A DNA stretch of 64,000 nucleotides from JAKFWF01 sp031367505. GTDB lineage: Bacteria; Pseudomonadota; Alphaproteobacteria; Rhizobiales; Hyphomicrobiaceae. The notes under the pieces are model-generated. The model saw nothing but the letters and a program-made list of their open reading frames with translations, was not told where the DNA came from and ran no database searches. Where the stretch lies: positions 1 to 64,000 of the forward strand of contig JANLPY010000673.1 of the NCBI GenBank assembly GCA_031367505.1. Reading direction: 5' to 3'. A program made the translations under genes and the position numbers. Shown here piece by piece: positions 43,542 to 53,631 of the stretch; within the stretch, counting starts at the first letter, position 1, and every line of letters starts with the position of its first letter.

Positions 43542-44684
43542 ATGGCCATCACCGATACTCCTCGCGCGCAAGGTACTCAGGTCAACGAGACGTCGACCGC
43601 GCCGTTGCCGCCACCGCGCAACATGGTGGGTCCGATCGCTTGGCTGCATGAGAACCTGTTTTCCTCGGTTGGCAATTCGCTCCTGACCATTGGAGGACTA
43701 TGGCTGATTTACCAATTTGCCACGTCGTTCCTCGATTGGGCGGTTATGCGCGCGGTTTGGAGCGGCGCTGATGGCACCGTATGCCAGATGGAGCACGTCG
43801 GTGCCTGCTGGCCGTTCGTTACCGCCAAGTTTTCGCAGTTCATGTATGGCCGCTTCCCCGACGCGGAGCGGTGGCGCGTCGATCTCACCTACTTGATGGA
43901 ACTTGCCGGCGTGGTGCCGCTGTTGATCCCATCGTTCCCGGGCAAGAAGTGGAACGCACTCTACGTCTTCGTGATTTTCCCAATCGTCGCCTACTGGTTG
44001 CTCACCGGCGGCATTTTCGGCATGCCGATTGTCGAGACCCAGTATTGGGGCGGCCTGCTAATCACGCTCGTTGTTGCAACCGTCGGCATCACGATGTCGT
44101 TTCCGATCGGCGTCGTCCTAGCACTCGGGCGGCGCTCGTCGATGCCGTTCGTCAGGTGGTGCTCGGTCGCATTTATCGAATTCGTACGTGGTGTGCCGTT
44201 GATCACCATTCTGTTCATGTCGTCGGTGATGCTGCCGTTGTTCATGGCCCCCGGCACCAATCCGGATAAGCTGTTGCGCGCGCTGATAGGTGTGTCGTTG
44301 TTCGCTGGCGCTTACATGGCGGAAACGATCCGCGGTGGCCTGCAGGCGATCCCGCGCGGTCAGTTCGAGGCCGCCGATGCGCTTGGTCTCTCATACGGCA
44401 AGAAGATGGGATTGATCGTGCTGCCACAGGCACTCAAGGTGTCGATCCCGAACATCGTTTCCGAGTTCATCGGCCTGTTCAAGGATACCAGCTTGGTGCT
44501 GATCATCGGATTGTTCGATCTGCTCGGTATCGTGCAGACCAACTTGTCCGACGTGAAGTGGTTCTCACCTTCCACGTCGATGACCGGCTATGTGTTCGTT
44601 GGTATGATCTTCTGGGTGTTCTGCTTCGGCATGTCACGTTATTCGCAATATATGGAGCGCAGGCTGAACACCAGTCACCGGTGA
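43542..44684 (+). CDS. aapM: Amino-acid ABC transporter permease AapM
   Basis: The 380-residue second permease shares the family coupling region (AETIRGGLQAIPRGQFEAADALGLSYGKKMGLIVLPQALK) and a long periplasmic domain containing VDLTYLMELAGVVPLLIPSFPG. It starts 8 bp after the aapQ stop, with GAGGGAAG before the ATG at 43542. Together AapQ and AapM form the membrane channel of the general amino-acid transporter. The gene converges on the alpha/beta hydrolase gene; a GC-rich hairpin region lies between. Confidence 0.9.
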   Translation: MAITDTPRAQGTQVNETSTAPLPPPRNMVGPIAWLHENLFSSVGNSLLTIGGLWLIYQFATSFLDWAVMRAVWSGADGTVCQMEHVGACWPFVTAKFSQFMYGRFPDAERWRVDLTYLMELAGVVPLLIPSFPGKKWNALYVFVIFPIVAYWLLTGGIFGMPIVETQYWGGLLITLVVATVGITMSFPIGVVLALGRRSSMPFVRWCSVAFIEFVRGVPLITILFMSSVMLPLFMAPGTNPDKLLRALIGVSLFAGAYMAETIRGGLQAIPRGQFEAADALGLSYGKKMGLIVLPQALKVSIPNIVSEFIGLFKDTSLVLIIGLFDLLGIVQTNLSDVKWFSPSTSMTGYVFVGMIFWVFCFGMSRYSQYMERRLNTSHR

Positions 44685-44708
44685 TCTCTTTTTAGTTGCG
44701 CCCGGCGA

Positions 44709-44723
44709 CTCCCCGGTGGGGAG
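44709..44723. repeat. GC-rich hairpin between converging genes
   Basis: CTCCCC (44709-44714) pairs with GGGGAG (44718-44723) around GGT, and further GCCGGCCG-type inverted sequence follows to about 44758. There is no T-run, so intrinsic termination is uncertain; it may limit readthrough between aapM and the converging gene. Confidence 0.4.
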
Positions 44724-44768
44724 CCGGCCGCCGGGCGGGGAGACCGCGCCGGCCGGACGGCGCGAATA

Positions 44769-45455
44769 TTACTTCTCCTTGGCGGCCTTCTCTTTTTCCT
44801 TGATGGCAAGTTCGATCGACCGGCGGTCGACATACTCGCCGACCGAAGCCTTCAGCGCCGCTAGCTTGTCTTCGCCTTCGAAGAAGTGGTTTGCGCCCGG
44901 TACGATCTGATGTTCGATCTTGATGCCGCGCTGCGTCTTGGTCTTCACCGCCATCTCGGCAACCGAGGCTGACGGCACGACGCGGTCCTTCTCACCATTG
45001 ATCACCAAGCCCGATGAGGGACACGGCGCCAGGAACGAAAAGTCGTACATGTTGGCCGGTGGCGCGACGCAGACGAACGCGTCGATTTCGGGCCGGCGCA
45101 TCAATAGCTGCATGGCAATCCAGGTGCCGAACGAAACACCGGCGATCCAGCAGGCGCGCGATTCAGGCTTGGCGATCTGCAACCAATCGAGGGCGGACGC
45201 TGCGTCCGATAGCTCGCCCGGTCCATTGTCGAACGTGCCCTGGCTGCGCCCGACACCGCGGAAATTGAAGCGCAGCACCGAGAAGCCGCGCTCGGCAAAC
45301 GCGTAATAGAGATTGTAGACGACCTGGTTGTTCATCGTGCCGCCAAACTGCGGATGCGGATGCAGAATGAGTGCGATCGGCGCATCAGCGGCCGCTTCGT
45401 GGTGATAGCGCGCTTCGAGGCGCCCGGATGGTCCGGCAATAACTAGTTCAGGCAT
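44769..45455 (-). CDS. Alpha/beta-hydrolase (YfaT/dienelactone-hydrolase-like)
   Basis: The 228-residue product starts PELVIAGPSGRLEARYH and contains HPHPQFGGTMNNQVVYNLYYAF, the family marker of the small alpha/beta-hydrolase group seen beside many rhizobial suf operons. The nucleophile serine is in GVSFGTWIA, the Asp in INGEKDRVVPS and the His in GANHFFEGEDK, completing the catalytic triad. No signal peptide is seen. It is divergent from the iscR-suf operon. A hydrolase of esters or thioesters is likely; the substrate is unknown. Confidence 0.85.
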   Translation of the reverse strand: MPELVIAGPSGRLEARYHHEAAADAPIALILHPHPQFGGTMNNQVVYNLYYAFAERGFSVLRFNFRGVGRSQGTFDNGPGELSDAASALDWLQIAKPESRACWIAGVSFGTWIAMQLLMRRPEIDAFVCVAPPANMYDFSFLAPCPSSGLVINGEKDRVVPSASVAEMAVKTKTQRGIKIEHQIVPGANHFFEGEDKLAALKASVGEYVDRRSIELAIKEKEKAAKEK

Positions 45456-45540
45456 GGCAGTTTTTGGCCTTCTGGCTCGAGCTCGTTTTTAGCACCGTGA
45501 TGGAAGATTGCGGAATCGTATCCGACAGCTCAGTCAAATC

Positions 45541-45569
45541 TTGACTTGTGTGCTCGGATTTCCCATACC
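45541..45569 (+). promoter_or_regulatory. Probable sigma-70-type promoter of the iscR-suf operon
   Basis: TTGACT (45541-45546) followed 17 bases later by CATACC (45564-45569) gives a plausible -35/-10 pair about 150 bp upstream of the iscR start. The -10 match is only moderate. It lies just upstream of the ICE-like element at 45579-45595. Confidence 0.45.
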
Positions 45570-45578
45570 TTATCCAGG

Positions 45579-45595
45579 ATTAGAATAGTTCGAAA
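45579..45595. promoter_or_regulatory. Iron control element (Irr box)-like site
   Basis: The sequence ATTAGAA-TAG-TTCGAAA matches the published alphaproteobacterial ICE consensus TTTAGAA-N3-TTCTAAA with one difference in each arm, over both half-sites. Irr binds ICE and controls iron and haem genes; a location just downstream of the -10 region fits repression of the suf operon under iron limitation or its regulation by Irr. The assignment is from the motif only; RirA/IscR sites could overlap. Confidence 0.55.
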
Positions 45596-45718
45596 GTGTG
45601 GCACCCGGATCCAAGATCCAATGGCGGGTTGCCGGGTCCGGGTCTTAGCACGAGGCGGGGTGCCTTGTGCAAGCATCACGATCAAGCCGGATGTCTTGTT
45701 GTCGCTGGAGTAGCTGCC

Positions 45719-46183
45719 GTGGAGTTGAATACCCGAGGGCGTTACGCGGTCATGGCGATGACCGATTTGGCCAAGCATGGCGCAACCGATGCTGTGGCGC
45801 TGTCGGCGATTGCCGAGCGGCAACATCTCTCCGTCGCCTATCTGGAGCAGATCTTCGCGCAACTGAGGCGAGCGGGATTGGTCGATAGCGTTCGCGGCCG
45901 CAGTGGCGGCTACAAGTTGGCGCGAGCGGCCAGCGATATTGCAATTTCAGAGATCATGATCGCGGTCGAGGAAGAGACGCGGATGACCCGGTGTCTCGAT
46001 ATCAGCGGTGAAACGCCAGGGTGCCTGGGTGAATCAAAGTGCCTGACGCACGGCTTGTGGCACGCATTAGGCGATCATATCCGGGCATTCTTGGCAGGCG
46101 TTACTTTGCAAGACGTTGTCGACAACGGCCCGATCCGGCCACGGCTTCGGAGCGATAAGTTGGCGCGGGTGGCCGCTGCATGA
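45719..46183 (+). CDS. iscR: Rrf2-family Fe-S regulator IscR
   Basis: The 154-residue product has the IscR winged helix (RYAVMAMTDLAKHGATDAVALSAIAERQHLSVAYLEQIFAQLRRAGLVDSVRGRSGGY) and three cysteines, Cys92, Cys102 and Cys108, placed to hold a [2Fe-2S] cluster (CLDISGETPGCLGESKC, followed by THGLW). It senses cluster status and controls the suf operon. The start is GTG 45719 with GGAG 8 bases upstream; an upstream ATG would add non-IscR sequence. Its stop overlaps the next gene (ATGA). Confidence 0.92.
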   Translation: MELNTRGRYAVMAMTDLAKHGATDAVALSAIAERQHLSVAYLEQIFAQLRRAGLVDSVRGRSGGYKLARAASDIAISEIMIAVEEETRMTRCLDISGETPGCLGESKCLTHGLWHALGDHIRAFLAGVTLQDVVDNGPIRPRLRSDKLARVAAA

Positions 46184-47319
46184 TCGCATCACGTACATAC
46201 CTCGACCATAATGCCACGGCACCTCTGCGCCCTGAGGCACTTGCCGCGATGACGGCTGCGATGCGCGTTTGTGGCAACCCGTCGTCAGTGCATCACGAGG
46301 GCCGCCGGGCGCGCGCCATCATCGAAACCGCACGCGAGCAAGTCGCCAAGCTCGTCCACGCCAAGCCGCTCGAGGTCGTTTTCACAAGCGGCGCGACGGA
46401 GGCGAATAACTGGGTCGCTGCAAGCGGCGAATGGGCCGCCATTTTGTCGGCAGGAATCGAACATGATTCGGTGCGTGGCCCGATTGCCGGTGCCAGCGCG
46501 GCGCTCGTTTCGCTTCAAGTGTCGCTCGATGGTCTGGTCGCCGTCGATGAGATTGCACGGCACGGCTTGAGCGGCGCGGCAGCGATGGGCCGTACGCTCG
46601 TCATGCTACAGATGGCCAACAACGAAACCGGTATTTTGCAGCCGGTCGCCAGCGTCGCAGCGTTCTGCCGCGCTCACGATTTGCACATCCATACCGATGC
46701 GGTGCAGATGCCCGGTCGATTGCTGATCGACTTTGCCGAGCTTGGTGTCGATAGCCTCAGTTTGTCGAGCCATAAGCTCGGCGGTCCTGCGGGTGCGGGT
46801 GCGCTGGTTATTCGCGACGGCGTGAAGCTTGCTAGTTTCATGACTGGCGGAGGCCAGGAGCGCCGGCGTCGCGCCGGCACCGAGAACCTGATCGGAATTG
46901 CGGGCTTTGGCGCCGCGGCTGAAGCGGCTCGCAATGATGTTGCGACTACGGCTCGCCTGGCTCGGCTGCGCGATATGCTGGAGGCAGGCATTCGCGAGCT
47001 CACGCCATCGGCAGTCATTGTCGGCGCGGCGTCACCGCGACTGCCGAATACCACCTCGGTTGCGGTGCCGGGCCAAACCGCCGAAACGCTTGTCATCAAG
47101 CTCGATCTCGCAGGCATCGCCGTGAGTGCGGGAGCCGCGTGTTCCTCCGGCAAGGTCGGCGCCAGTCATGTTTTGACCGCGATGGGGCTCGCCCCGGAAA
47201 TCACCAACAACGCAATTCGTCTCAGCCTCGGTTGGAATTCGTCCGAGGCGGATGTCGCTACGTTTTTGAATGTATGGGGTGAAGTCACCCGTTCGCGCGC
47301 ACGCCGCGCGGTTGCATGA
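46180..47319 (+). CDS. Cysteine desulfurase (NifS/IscS class)
   Basis: A PLP-dependent class-I desulfurase of 379 residues: TYLDHNATAPLRPEAL, TSGATEANNW, the PLP-lysine in SLSLSSHKLGGPAGAGALVIRDG and the persulfide cysteine in AGAACSSGKVGASHVL. It mobilises sulfur from cysteine for Fe-S assembly. Its ATG overlaps the iscR stop. Two desulfurases in one suf operon (this one and SufS) is a common arrangement in Rhizobiales. The enzyme is cytoplasmic and probably works with SufBCD. Confidence 0.92.
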   Translation: MIASRTYLDHNATAPLRPEALAAMTAAMRVCGNPSSVHHEGRRARAIIETAREQVAKLVHAKPLEVVFTSGATEANNWVAASGEWAAILSAGIEHDSVRGPIAGASAALVSLQVSLDGLVAVDEIARHGLSGAAAMGRTLVMLQMANNETGILQPVASVAAFCRAHDLHIHTDAVQMPGRLLIDFAELGVDSLSLSSHKLGGPAGAGALVIRDGVKLASFMTGGGQERRRRAGTENLIGIAGFGAAAEAARNDVATTARLARLRDMLEAGIRELTPSAVIVGAASPRLPNTTSVAVPGQTAETLVIKLDLAGIAVSAGAACSSGKVGASHVLTAMGLAPEITNNAIRLSLGWNSSEADVATFLNVWGEVTRSRARRAVA

Positions 47320-47344
47320 GCTAATGAGTTGAGGAGCTGAATAA

Positions 47345-48868
<1,524 letters not shown>

Positions 48869-49160
48869 GCGATGAGAACAAACGATAAATGCCATTTATG
48901 GAGGCGTGCGACCATGCCCTTAATTGCCTACAGTGCAGTTCGGTTTTGCTCGTGAAGATCAGCAAATCCTTGGTTAAAAATGGCTGCGCAGGCGTAGACG
49001 AATGAGTTATGCCGGGTCTAAGATGAGCTATACTGTCGCATACAAACTTCGCCGGTAGACGTTGGCGGAGCTGCAACAGTCGGGCACTTCAAGATTGAGG
49101 GGTCGGTAGGCGGTCAACGCTGGGGAACGTGACCGTCGTAACATTTCTGCGGAGGATTTT

Positions 49161-49436
49161 ATGGCGTTGGAAATCAAGAAACTCGAAATGGCCTGGCTCA
49201 AGGCTGAAACAATTGCCGATCGTACGAAATCTGAGGCCATGCGGGCGGCCGAACGTCTTGATGATACGAAGCAGAAGGTGGCGTTGGGCGGCGGCAAGGA
49301 AATTTTCGTGCTGTTGACCAAAGTCGAAACGACCGTTGAAACATTGCGCGCGCGTCATGCCGCGGCAGAACGACAAGCGAGTGACCTGTTCGACAGGCTC
49401 TTACTCGCGAAGTCACAAGGTGAGGTTCATGCTTGA
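49161..49436 (+). CDS. Small helical protein inside the suf operon, hypothetical
   Basis: This 91-residue, highly charged, probably coiled-coil protein (MALEIKKLEMAWLKAETIAD ... RARHAAAERQASDLFDRLLLAK) has no recognised family. It is very likely a real gene: a strong GGAGG lies 6 bases before ATG 49161, and its 3' end overlaps the sufC start by 8 bp, giving translational coupling. Its place between sufB and sufC suggests a role with the SUF machinery, for instance as an adaptor or regulator; that is inference from position. No cysteines are present, so it does not itself bind clusters by thiol ligands. Confidence 0.75.
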   Translation: MALEIKKLEMAWLKAETIADRTKSEAMRAAERLDDTKQKVALGGGKEIFVLLTKVETTVETLRARHAAAERQASDLFDRLLLAKSQGEVHA

Positions 49437-50184
49437 GATTCGGAATTTGCACGTCAAAATCGCGGCCGAGGATAAACCAATCCTTCTTGGCCTCGATTTG
49501 GTCGTGCCAAAGGGTGAAGTGCACGCGATCATGGGGCCGAACGGCTCCGGCAAGTCGACGCTTGCCTACGTGCTTGCTGGCCGTCGCGACTACGAAGTGA
49601 CGCAAGGCGACATCCTTTGGAATGGCGAGAGTATCCTGGAGATGGCGCCGGACGAGCGCGCAGCAGCCGGCGTATTTCTCGCTTTTCAATACCCAATGGA
49701 AATCCCAGGTGTTGCCGGTCTGACGTTTTTGCGAACGGCTGTGAACGCCGTCGCAAAGCGTCGCGGCAACAAGGAACTGACCACGCCCGAGTTCTTGAAA
49801 CTGGTGAAAGCCAAGGGCGCGGAACTCAACATCGACATCGAGATGTTGAAGCGGCCGGTCAACGTCGGGTTTTCCGGTGGCGAGAAGAAGCGTTCGGAAA
49901 TCCTGCAGATGGCGCTACTCCAGCCATCGCTGTGCGTGCTCGACGAAACCGACAGCGGCCTCGATATCGACGCCTTGAAGGTTGTCGCTGACGGTGTGAA
50001 TGCGTTGCGTTCAAAGGACCGGGCGATGGTCGTCATCACGCACTATCAGCGCCTGCTCAACCATATCGTGCCCGACAAAGTGCACGTGCTGGCGCATGGC
50101 CGTATCCAGAAATCCGGCGGCAAGGAACTGGCCCTCGAACTCGAGAAATCGGGCTACGCCGATTTCAAAAGCATCGCGGCGTGA
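49429..50184 (+). CDS. sufC: Fe-S assembly ATPase SufC
   Basis: SufC is the soluble ABC-type ATPase of the SufBCD complex. The 251-residue product shows Walker A GPNGSGKSTLA, the Suf-specific segment AGVFLAFQYPMEIPGVAGLTFLRT, the signature FSGGEKKRSEILQMA, Walker B CVLDETDSGLDIDAL and the switch MVVITHYQRLL. The ATG 49429 overlaps the preceding small gene by 8 bp; an in-frame upstream ATG at 49336 gives an unlikely basic leader. sufD follows after 84 bp. Confidence 0.95.
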   Translation: MLEIRNLHVKIAAEDKPILLGLDLVVPKGEVHAIMGPNGSGKSTLAYVLAGRRDYEVTQGDILWNGESILEMAPDERAAAGVFLAFQYPMEIPGVAGLTFLRTAVNAVAKRRGNKELTTPEFLKLVKAKGAELNIDIEMLKRPVNVGFSGGEKKRSEILQMALLQPSLCVLDETDSGLDIDALKVVADGVNALRSKDRAMVVITHYQRLLNHIVPDKVHVLAHGRIQKSGGKELALELEKSGYADFKSIAA

Positions 50185-50268
50185 TCCAGTAGACTGGTGG
50201 CGGCCCTATACCCAATTTGGAACGATAGGCCTGACCGTGCGATCGCGGCCGGCCCTTGAGGCTTGAAT

Positions 50269-51582
50269 ATGACAACGACGGTAATGAAGACCAAGGCCGA
50301 GCGGGCCATTCCGGAGCAATTCGAGGCAGCTTTGGCCGGATTGCCGGGGAGCTCGAAGGCGAAGGATGCGCGCCGGGCAGCGATGGCTCGGTTCGTCGAT
50401 CTAGGGCTTCCTCATCGCCGGATCGAAGAGTGGAAATACACGGATCTTCGCAGCGGTCTAAAAGAGGCGTTCGCACCGGCTATCACCTCTGGCCAGGTTG
50501 TTACCGAGGCCACATTAAACGCCGCGCTGGGTGCGTTCGCGGCAATCGCCTCCGAGCGACTGGTGTTCGTCGATGGCAAGTTCGAACCAGCGCTTTCAAC
50601 CATCTTGAGTGGTCAGTCCGCGCTGATATCGGCAGTGAGCGCCCATGCTGGCGTCGACCGTTCGGCCGGCTTCGATGCCAAATCGAGCAACGCTGTCTCG
50701 GCGTTGAACGTAGCGTTTGCCTCCGATGGAGCGGTGGTCAACGTACCAGCGTCGGTCGCGCTTGCGCGCCCGTTGATGCTGGTGTTCCTCAGCTCGGCCG
50801 CGGTTCCATCGACAGTTACGACACGGAACTTCATAGATATCGGCAACCAAGCGTCGGCGACGATCGTCGAAGTTCACGCGCAGATCGGCGGATCATCTGT
50901 TCACACGAATTGCGGCGTTGAATTGCGTGTTGGCGACGGGGCGGTCGTTGATCACGTCAAAATAGTCCTTGGGTCCGATGCGGGCGTCCACTTGTCAAAC
51001 TGGGACGTGAAGGTCGGCGCCAGCGCCCTCTATCGCGCAGCCCAACTTACCCCGAGCGCCGGCCTCGCCCGCAACGAAGTGCATATCAGCCTTGATGGCC
51101 GCGACAGCACGTTCGACTTCGCCGGCATCGCACTTGGCCGCAACACTGATCACATCGACACCACGATGGAGATCCGCCACATCGCACCGGGCTGCCAGAG
51201 CCGTGAACTGTTCAAGACCGTGATCGACGATCGCGCCCGCGCCGTGTTTCAGGGCAAGGTCTACGTCGCTCAGGCAGCGCAAAAGACCGATGGCAAGCAG
51301 ATGGCGCAAGCCCTGATGCTCTCGCCGGATGCCGAGTTCGACAGCAAGCCCGAGCTTGAAATCTACGCCGACGATGTCGCCTGCGGCCATGGCTCGACCT
51401 GTGCCGAGATCGACCCCAACTTGATCTTCTATTGCCAGTCGCGCGGTATTCCTGAGGCGCAAGCACGCGCACTGCTGATCGAAAGCTTCGTTGGCGACGC
51501 GATCGAAAAAATCGACGATCCAGCGATCCGGCGGGCGATGAGTGAAGTTGCGTTTGTCTGGCTCGCCGGCAAGTCCAGCTGA
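50269..51582 (+). CDS. sufD: Fe-S assembly protein SufD
   Basis: The 437-residue beta-helix partner of SufB; identified by length, the paralogous fold and the conserved C-terminus: LELGASALYRAAQLT-type, HISLDGRDSTFDFAGIAL, SRELFKTVIDDRARAVFQGKVYVAQAAQKTDGKQM and CGHGSTCAEIDPNLIFYCQSRGI. It completes the SufBC2D complex and is needed for iron acquisition. ATG 50269 is preceded by TTGAGG; a TTG two codons earlier is an alternative. sufS follows by 35 bp. Confidence 0.95.
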   Translation: MTTTVMKTKAERAIPEQFEAALAGLPGSSKAKDARRAAMARFVDLGLPHRRIEEWKYTDLRSGLKEAFAPAITSGQVVTEATLNAALGAFAAIASERLVFVDGKFEPALSTILSGQSALISAVSAHAGVDRSAGFDAKSSNAVSALNVAFASDGAVVNVPASVALARPLMLVFLSSAAVPSTVTTRNFIDIGNQASATIVEVHAQIGGSSVHTNCGVELRVGDGAVVDHVKIVLGSDAGVHLSNWDVKVGASALYRAAQLTPSAGLARNEVHISLDGRDSTFDFAGIALGRNTDHIDTTMEIRHIAPGCQSRELFKTVIDDRARAVFQGKVYVAQAAQKTDGKQMAQALMLSPDAEFDSKPELEIYADDVACGHGSTCAEIDPNLIFYCQSRGIPEAQARALLIESFVGDAIEKIDDPAIRRAMSEVAFVWLAGKSS

Positions 51583-51617
51583 GCCCACCGGCCGTATCGC
51601 CTACGAAGGATTGACCA

Positions 51618-52883
51618 ATGGCTGTGACATCACCACAGATGCAGCGCACCGCTCCCGGCTCCCGGCCGCTTGATGTGGAGGCGATCCGCGCCGACTTCCC
51701 TATTCTGTTTCGCGAGATCCACGGCCGGCCGCTGGTTTATCTCGATAATGCGTCATCCGCGCAAAAGCCGAAAGCCGTGATCGAGGCGATGGATCACAGC
51801 TATCGCTATGAATACGCCAACGTGCATCGCGGCATCCATTATCTGTCGAACGCCACCACGCAAAAATACGAGGACGCGCGCGAGACGACGCGGCGGTTCC
51901 TGAACGCGCGCGCGCCGGAGGAAATCGTATTCGCCAAGAACGCGACGGAGGCGGTGAACCTCGTCGCCCAGAGCTGGGGCATGGCGAATATCAAAGAGGG
52001 CGACGAGATCGTCCTTTCGATCCTGGAGCATCATTCCAACATCGTGCCGTGGAACTTCCTCCGCGAGCGGCGCGGCGCCGTGATCAAATGGGCGCCGATC
52101 TCCGACACCGGCGAATTCCTGCTCGAAGAGTTCGAGCAATTGCTGTCGCCGCGCACCAAGATGATCGCGCTTGCCCACATGTCGAACGTCACCGGTACGC
52201 TGGTGCCGGTTGAGGAAGTGTGCCGCATCGCCAAGGCACGCGGCATTCCTGTGTTCCTCGACGGCAGCCAGGCAGCCGTGCATTTGCCGGTCGACGTGCA
52301 GGCGATCGACTGCGATTTTTACTGCTTCACGGGCCACAAAGTATACGGGCCGACCGGCATCGGTGTGCTGTACGGCCGCCGCGCGTTGCTCGATGCAATG
52401 CCGCCATTTCTTGGTGGCGGCTCGATGATCGAGAGCGTCAACGTCGATGGCATTACATATGCGCCATCGCCGAACCGGTTCGAAGCGGGTACGCCGCCCA
52501 TCGTCGAGGCGATCGGGCTATCGGCCGCGCTCAATTACATGATGCAGATTGGCCGCTCGGAGATCGCGGCACACGAGCATTCCCTGATCGAGTACGCCCA
52601 CCAGCGGCTGCGTGAATTCAACTGGCTCAAGGTGCATGGCACGACGCCAGACAAAGGCGCGATCCTGTCTTTCAATATCGATGGCCTGCACCCACATGAC
52701 GTATCGACGATCATCGATCGGTCGGGTGTGGCGATCCGGGCTGGCCACCATTGCGCGCAGCCATTGATGGAACGGTTCGGGGTGCCGGCCATGTGCCGCG
52801 CCTCGTTCGGGGTCTACAACACCAAGGCCGAAGTAGATGTGTTCGCCGACGCGCTGATCAAGGCGCATGAGTTTTTTGCTTGA
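51618..52883 (+). CDS. sufS: Cysteine desulfurase SufS
   Basis: This 421-residue class-II desulfurase delivers sulfur to SufBCD. Signatures: YLDNASSAQKPKAVIEAMDHSYR, the group-II TEAVNLVAQSWG, PLP-lysine CFTGHKVYGPTGIGVLYG, and the active-site cysteine in AGHHCAQPLMERFG. It differs from the first desulfurase in the operon, which is class I. GAAGGATTG precedes the ATG 51618. No sufE gene is visible in this cluster, so the sulfur acceptor may be elsewhere or another protein. Confidence 0.95.
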   Translation: MAVTSPQMQRTAPGSRPLDVEAIRADFPILFREIHGRPLVYLDNASSAQKPKAVIEAMDHSYRYEYANVHRGIHYLSNATTQKYEDARETTRRFLNARAPEEIVFAKNATEAVNLVAQSWGMANIKEGDEIVLSILEHHSNIVPWNFLRERRGAVIKWAPISDTGEFLLEEFEQLLSPRTKMIALAHMSNVTGTLVPVEEVCRIAKARGIPVFLDGSQAAVHLPVDVQAIDCDFYCFTGHKVYGPTGIGVLYGRRALLDAMPPFLGGGSMIESVNVDGITYAPSPNRFEAGTPPIVEAIGLSAALNYMMQIGRSEIAAHEHSLIEYAHQRLREFNWLKVHGTTPDKGAILSFNIDGLHPHDVSTIIDRSGVAIRAGHHCAQPLMERFGVPAMCRASFGVYNTKAEVDVFADALIKAHEFFA

Positions 52884-52910
52884 CGCTCGAATTGGTGTAA
52901 AAGTTTGGCC

Positions 52911-53369
52911 ATGGACAACACATTGGACAACAAGCGCGACAGGCTCGATCTGAGTGCGCCTCCGCATGCCGGTGTCACACCGGAGATCCCGGTTGCGCCG
53001 GCGCCACCTTCTGTCGAGGCTGGCGGCACCCCCGTTTCAGGCTCGAAGCTGTCCGCCGAAGAGCTCGAACAGCTGACCGCTGACATCGTGGGAGCTCTGA
53101 AGACGGTCTACGATCCGGAAATACCGTGCGACATTTATGAGTTGGGGCTTATCTACAAAATCGATATCGAGGATGACCGGAATGTTCTCGTCGATATGAC
53201 GCTGACGGCTCCAGGTTGCCCTGTGGCAGGAGAAATGCCGATCTGGGTAGAGAACGCGGTGAATTCCGTGCCAGGCGTGTCCGGCTCCAAGGCAACGATT
53301 GTGTTTGATCCCCCGTGGGACAAAAGCCGCATGAGCGACGAAGCCCGGCTCGCGCTCAATATGTTTTGA
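52911..53369 (+). CDS. sufT: SUF-system MIP18/DUF59 protein SufT
   Basis: The 152-residue product ends with a DUF59 (MIP18) domain (about residues 47-152): LTADIVGALKTVYDPEIPCDIYELGLIYKIDIEDD, LTLTAPGCPVAGEMPIWVENAV and FDPPWDKSRMSDEARL. SufT-type proteins assist maturation of Fe-S proteins. The N-terminal 45 residues are a Pro/Ala-rich extension. ATG 52911 (a TTG at 52905 is an alternative) follows the sufS stop by 27 bp, so it is in the same transcript. Confidence 0.88.
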   Translation: MDNTLDNKRDRLDLSAPPHAGVTPEIPVAPAPPSVEAGGTPVSGSKLSAEELEQLTADIVGALKTVYDPEIPCDIYELGLIYKIDIEDDRNVLVDMTLTAPGCPVAGEMPIWVENAVNSVPGVSGSKATIVFDPPWDKSRMSDEARLALNMF

Positions 53370-53631
53370 GCCGCGAAGTAAAGCCAATGGCGATTACGAA
53401 AAAACGCTCTGATCGCCTTGCTGTCGGCCTGCCACGATTTTATCACCAGAAAACAGATAGTTGGTACGCTAGCGAACTGTGATTAGTCTGTCCGCGCCAA
53501 GTAGTTAATTGTAATCGGCCCTATCTATCACGGCGCAATGGGTATCTTGTATTCTGGTACGGCTGCTTTGCAATGGGCGCAGCCGGCTGGGAGCAAAGTA
53601 TTGCTCTTGCCCTGAATGAAGGGCGGCCGAA

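Noticed and set aside
41980..44684. Possible frameshift between aapJ, aapQ and aapM
   Set aside because: All three have full length, own ribosome binding sites and complete motifs; the hairpin at 42252 explains the gap.
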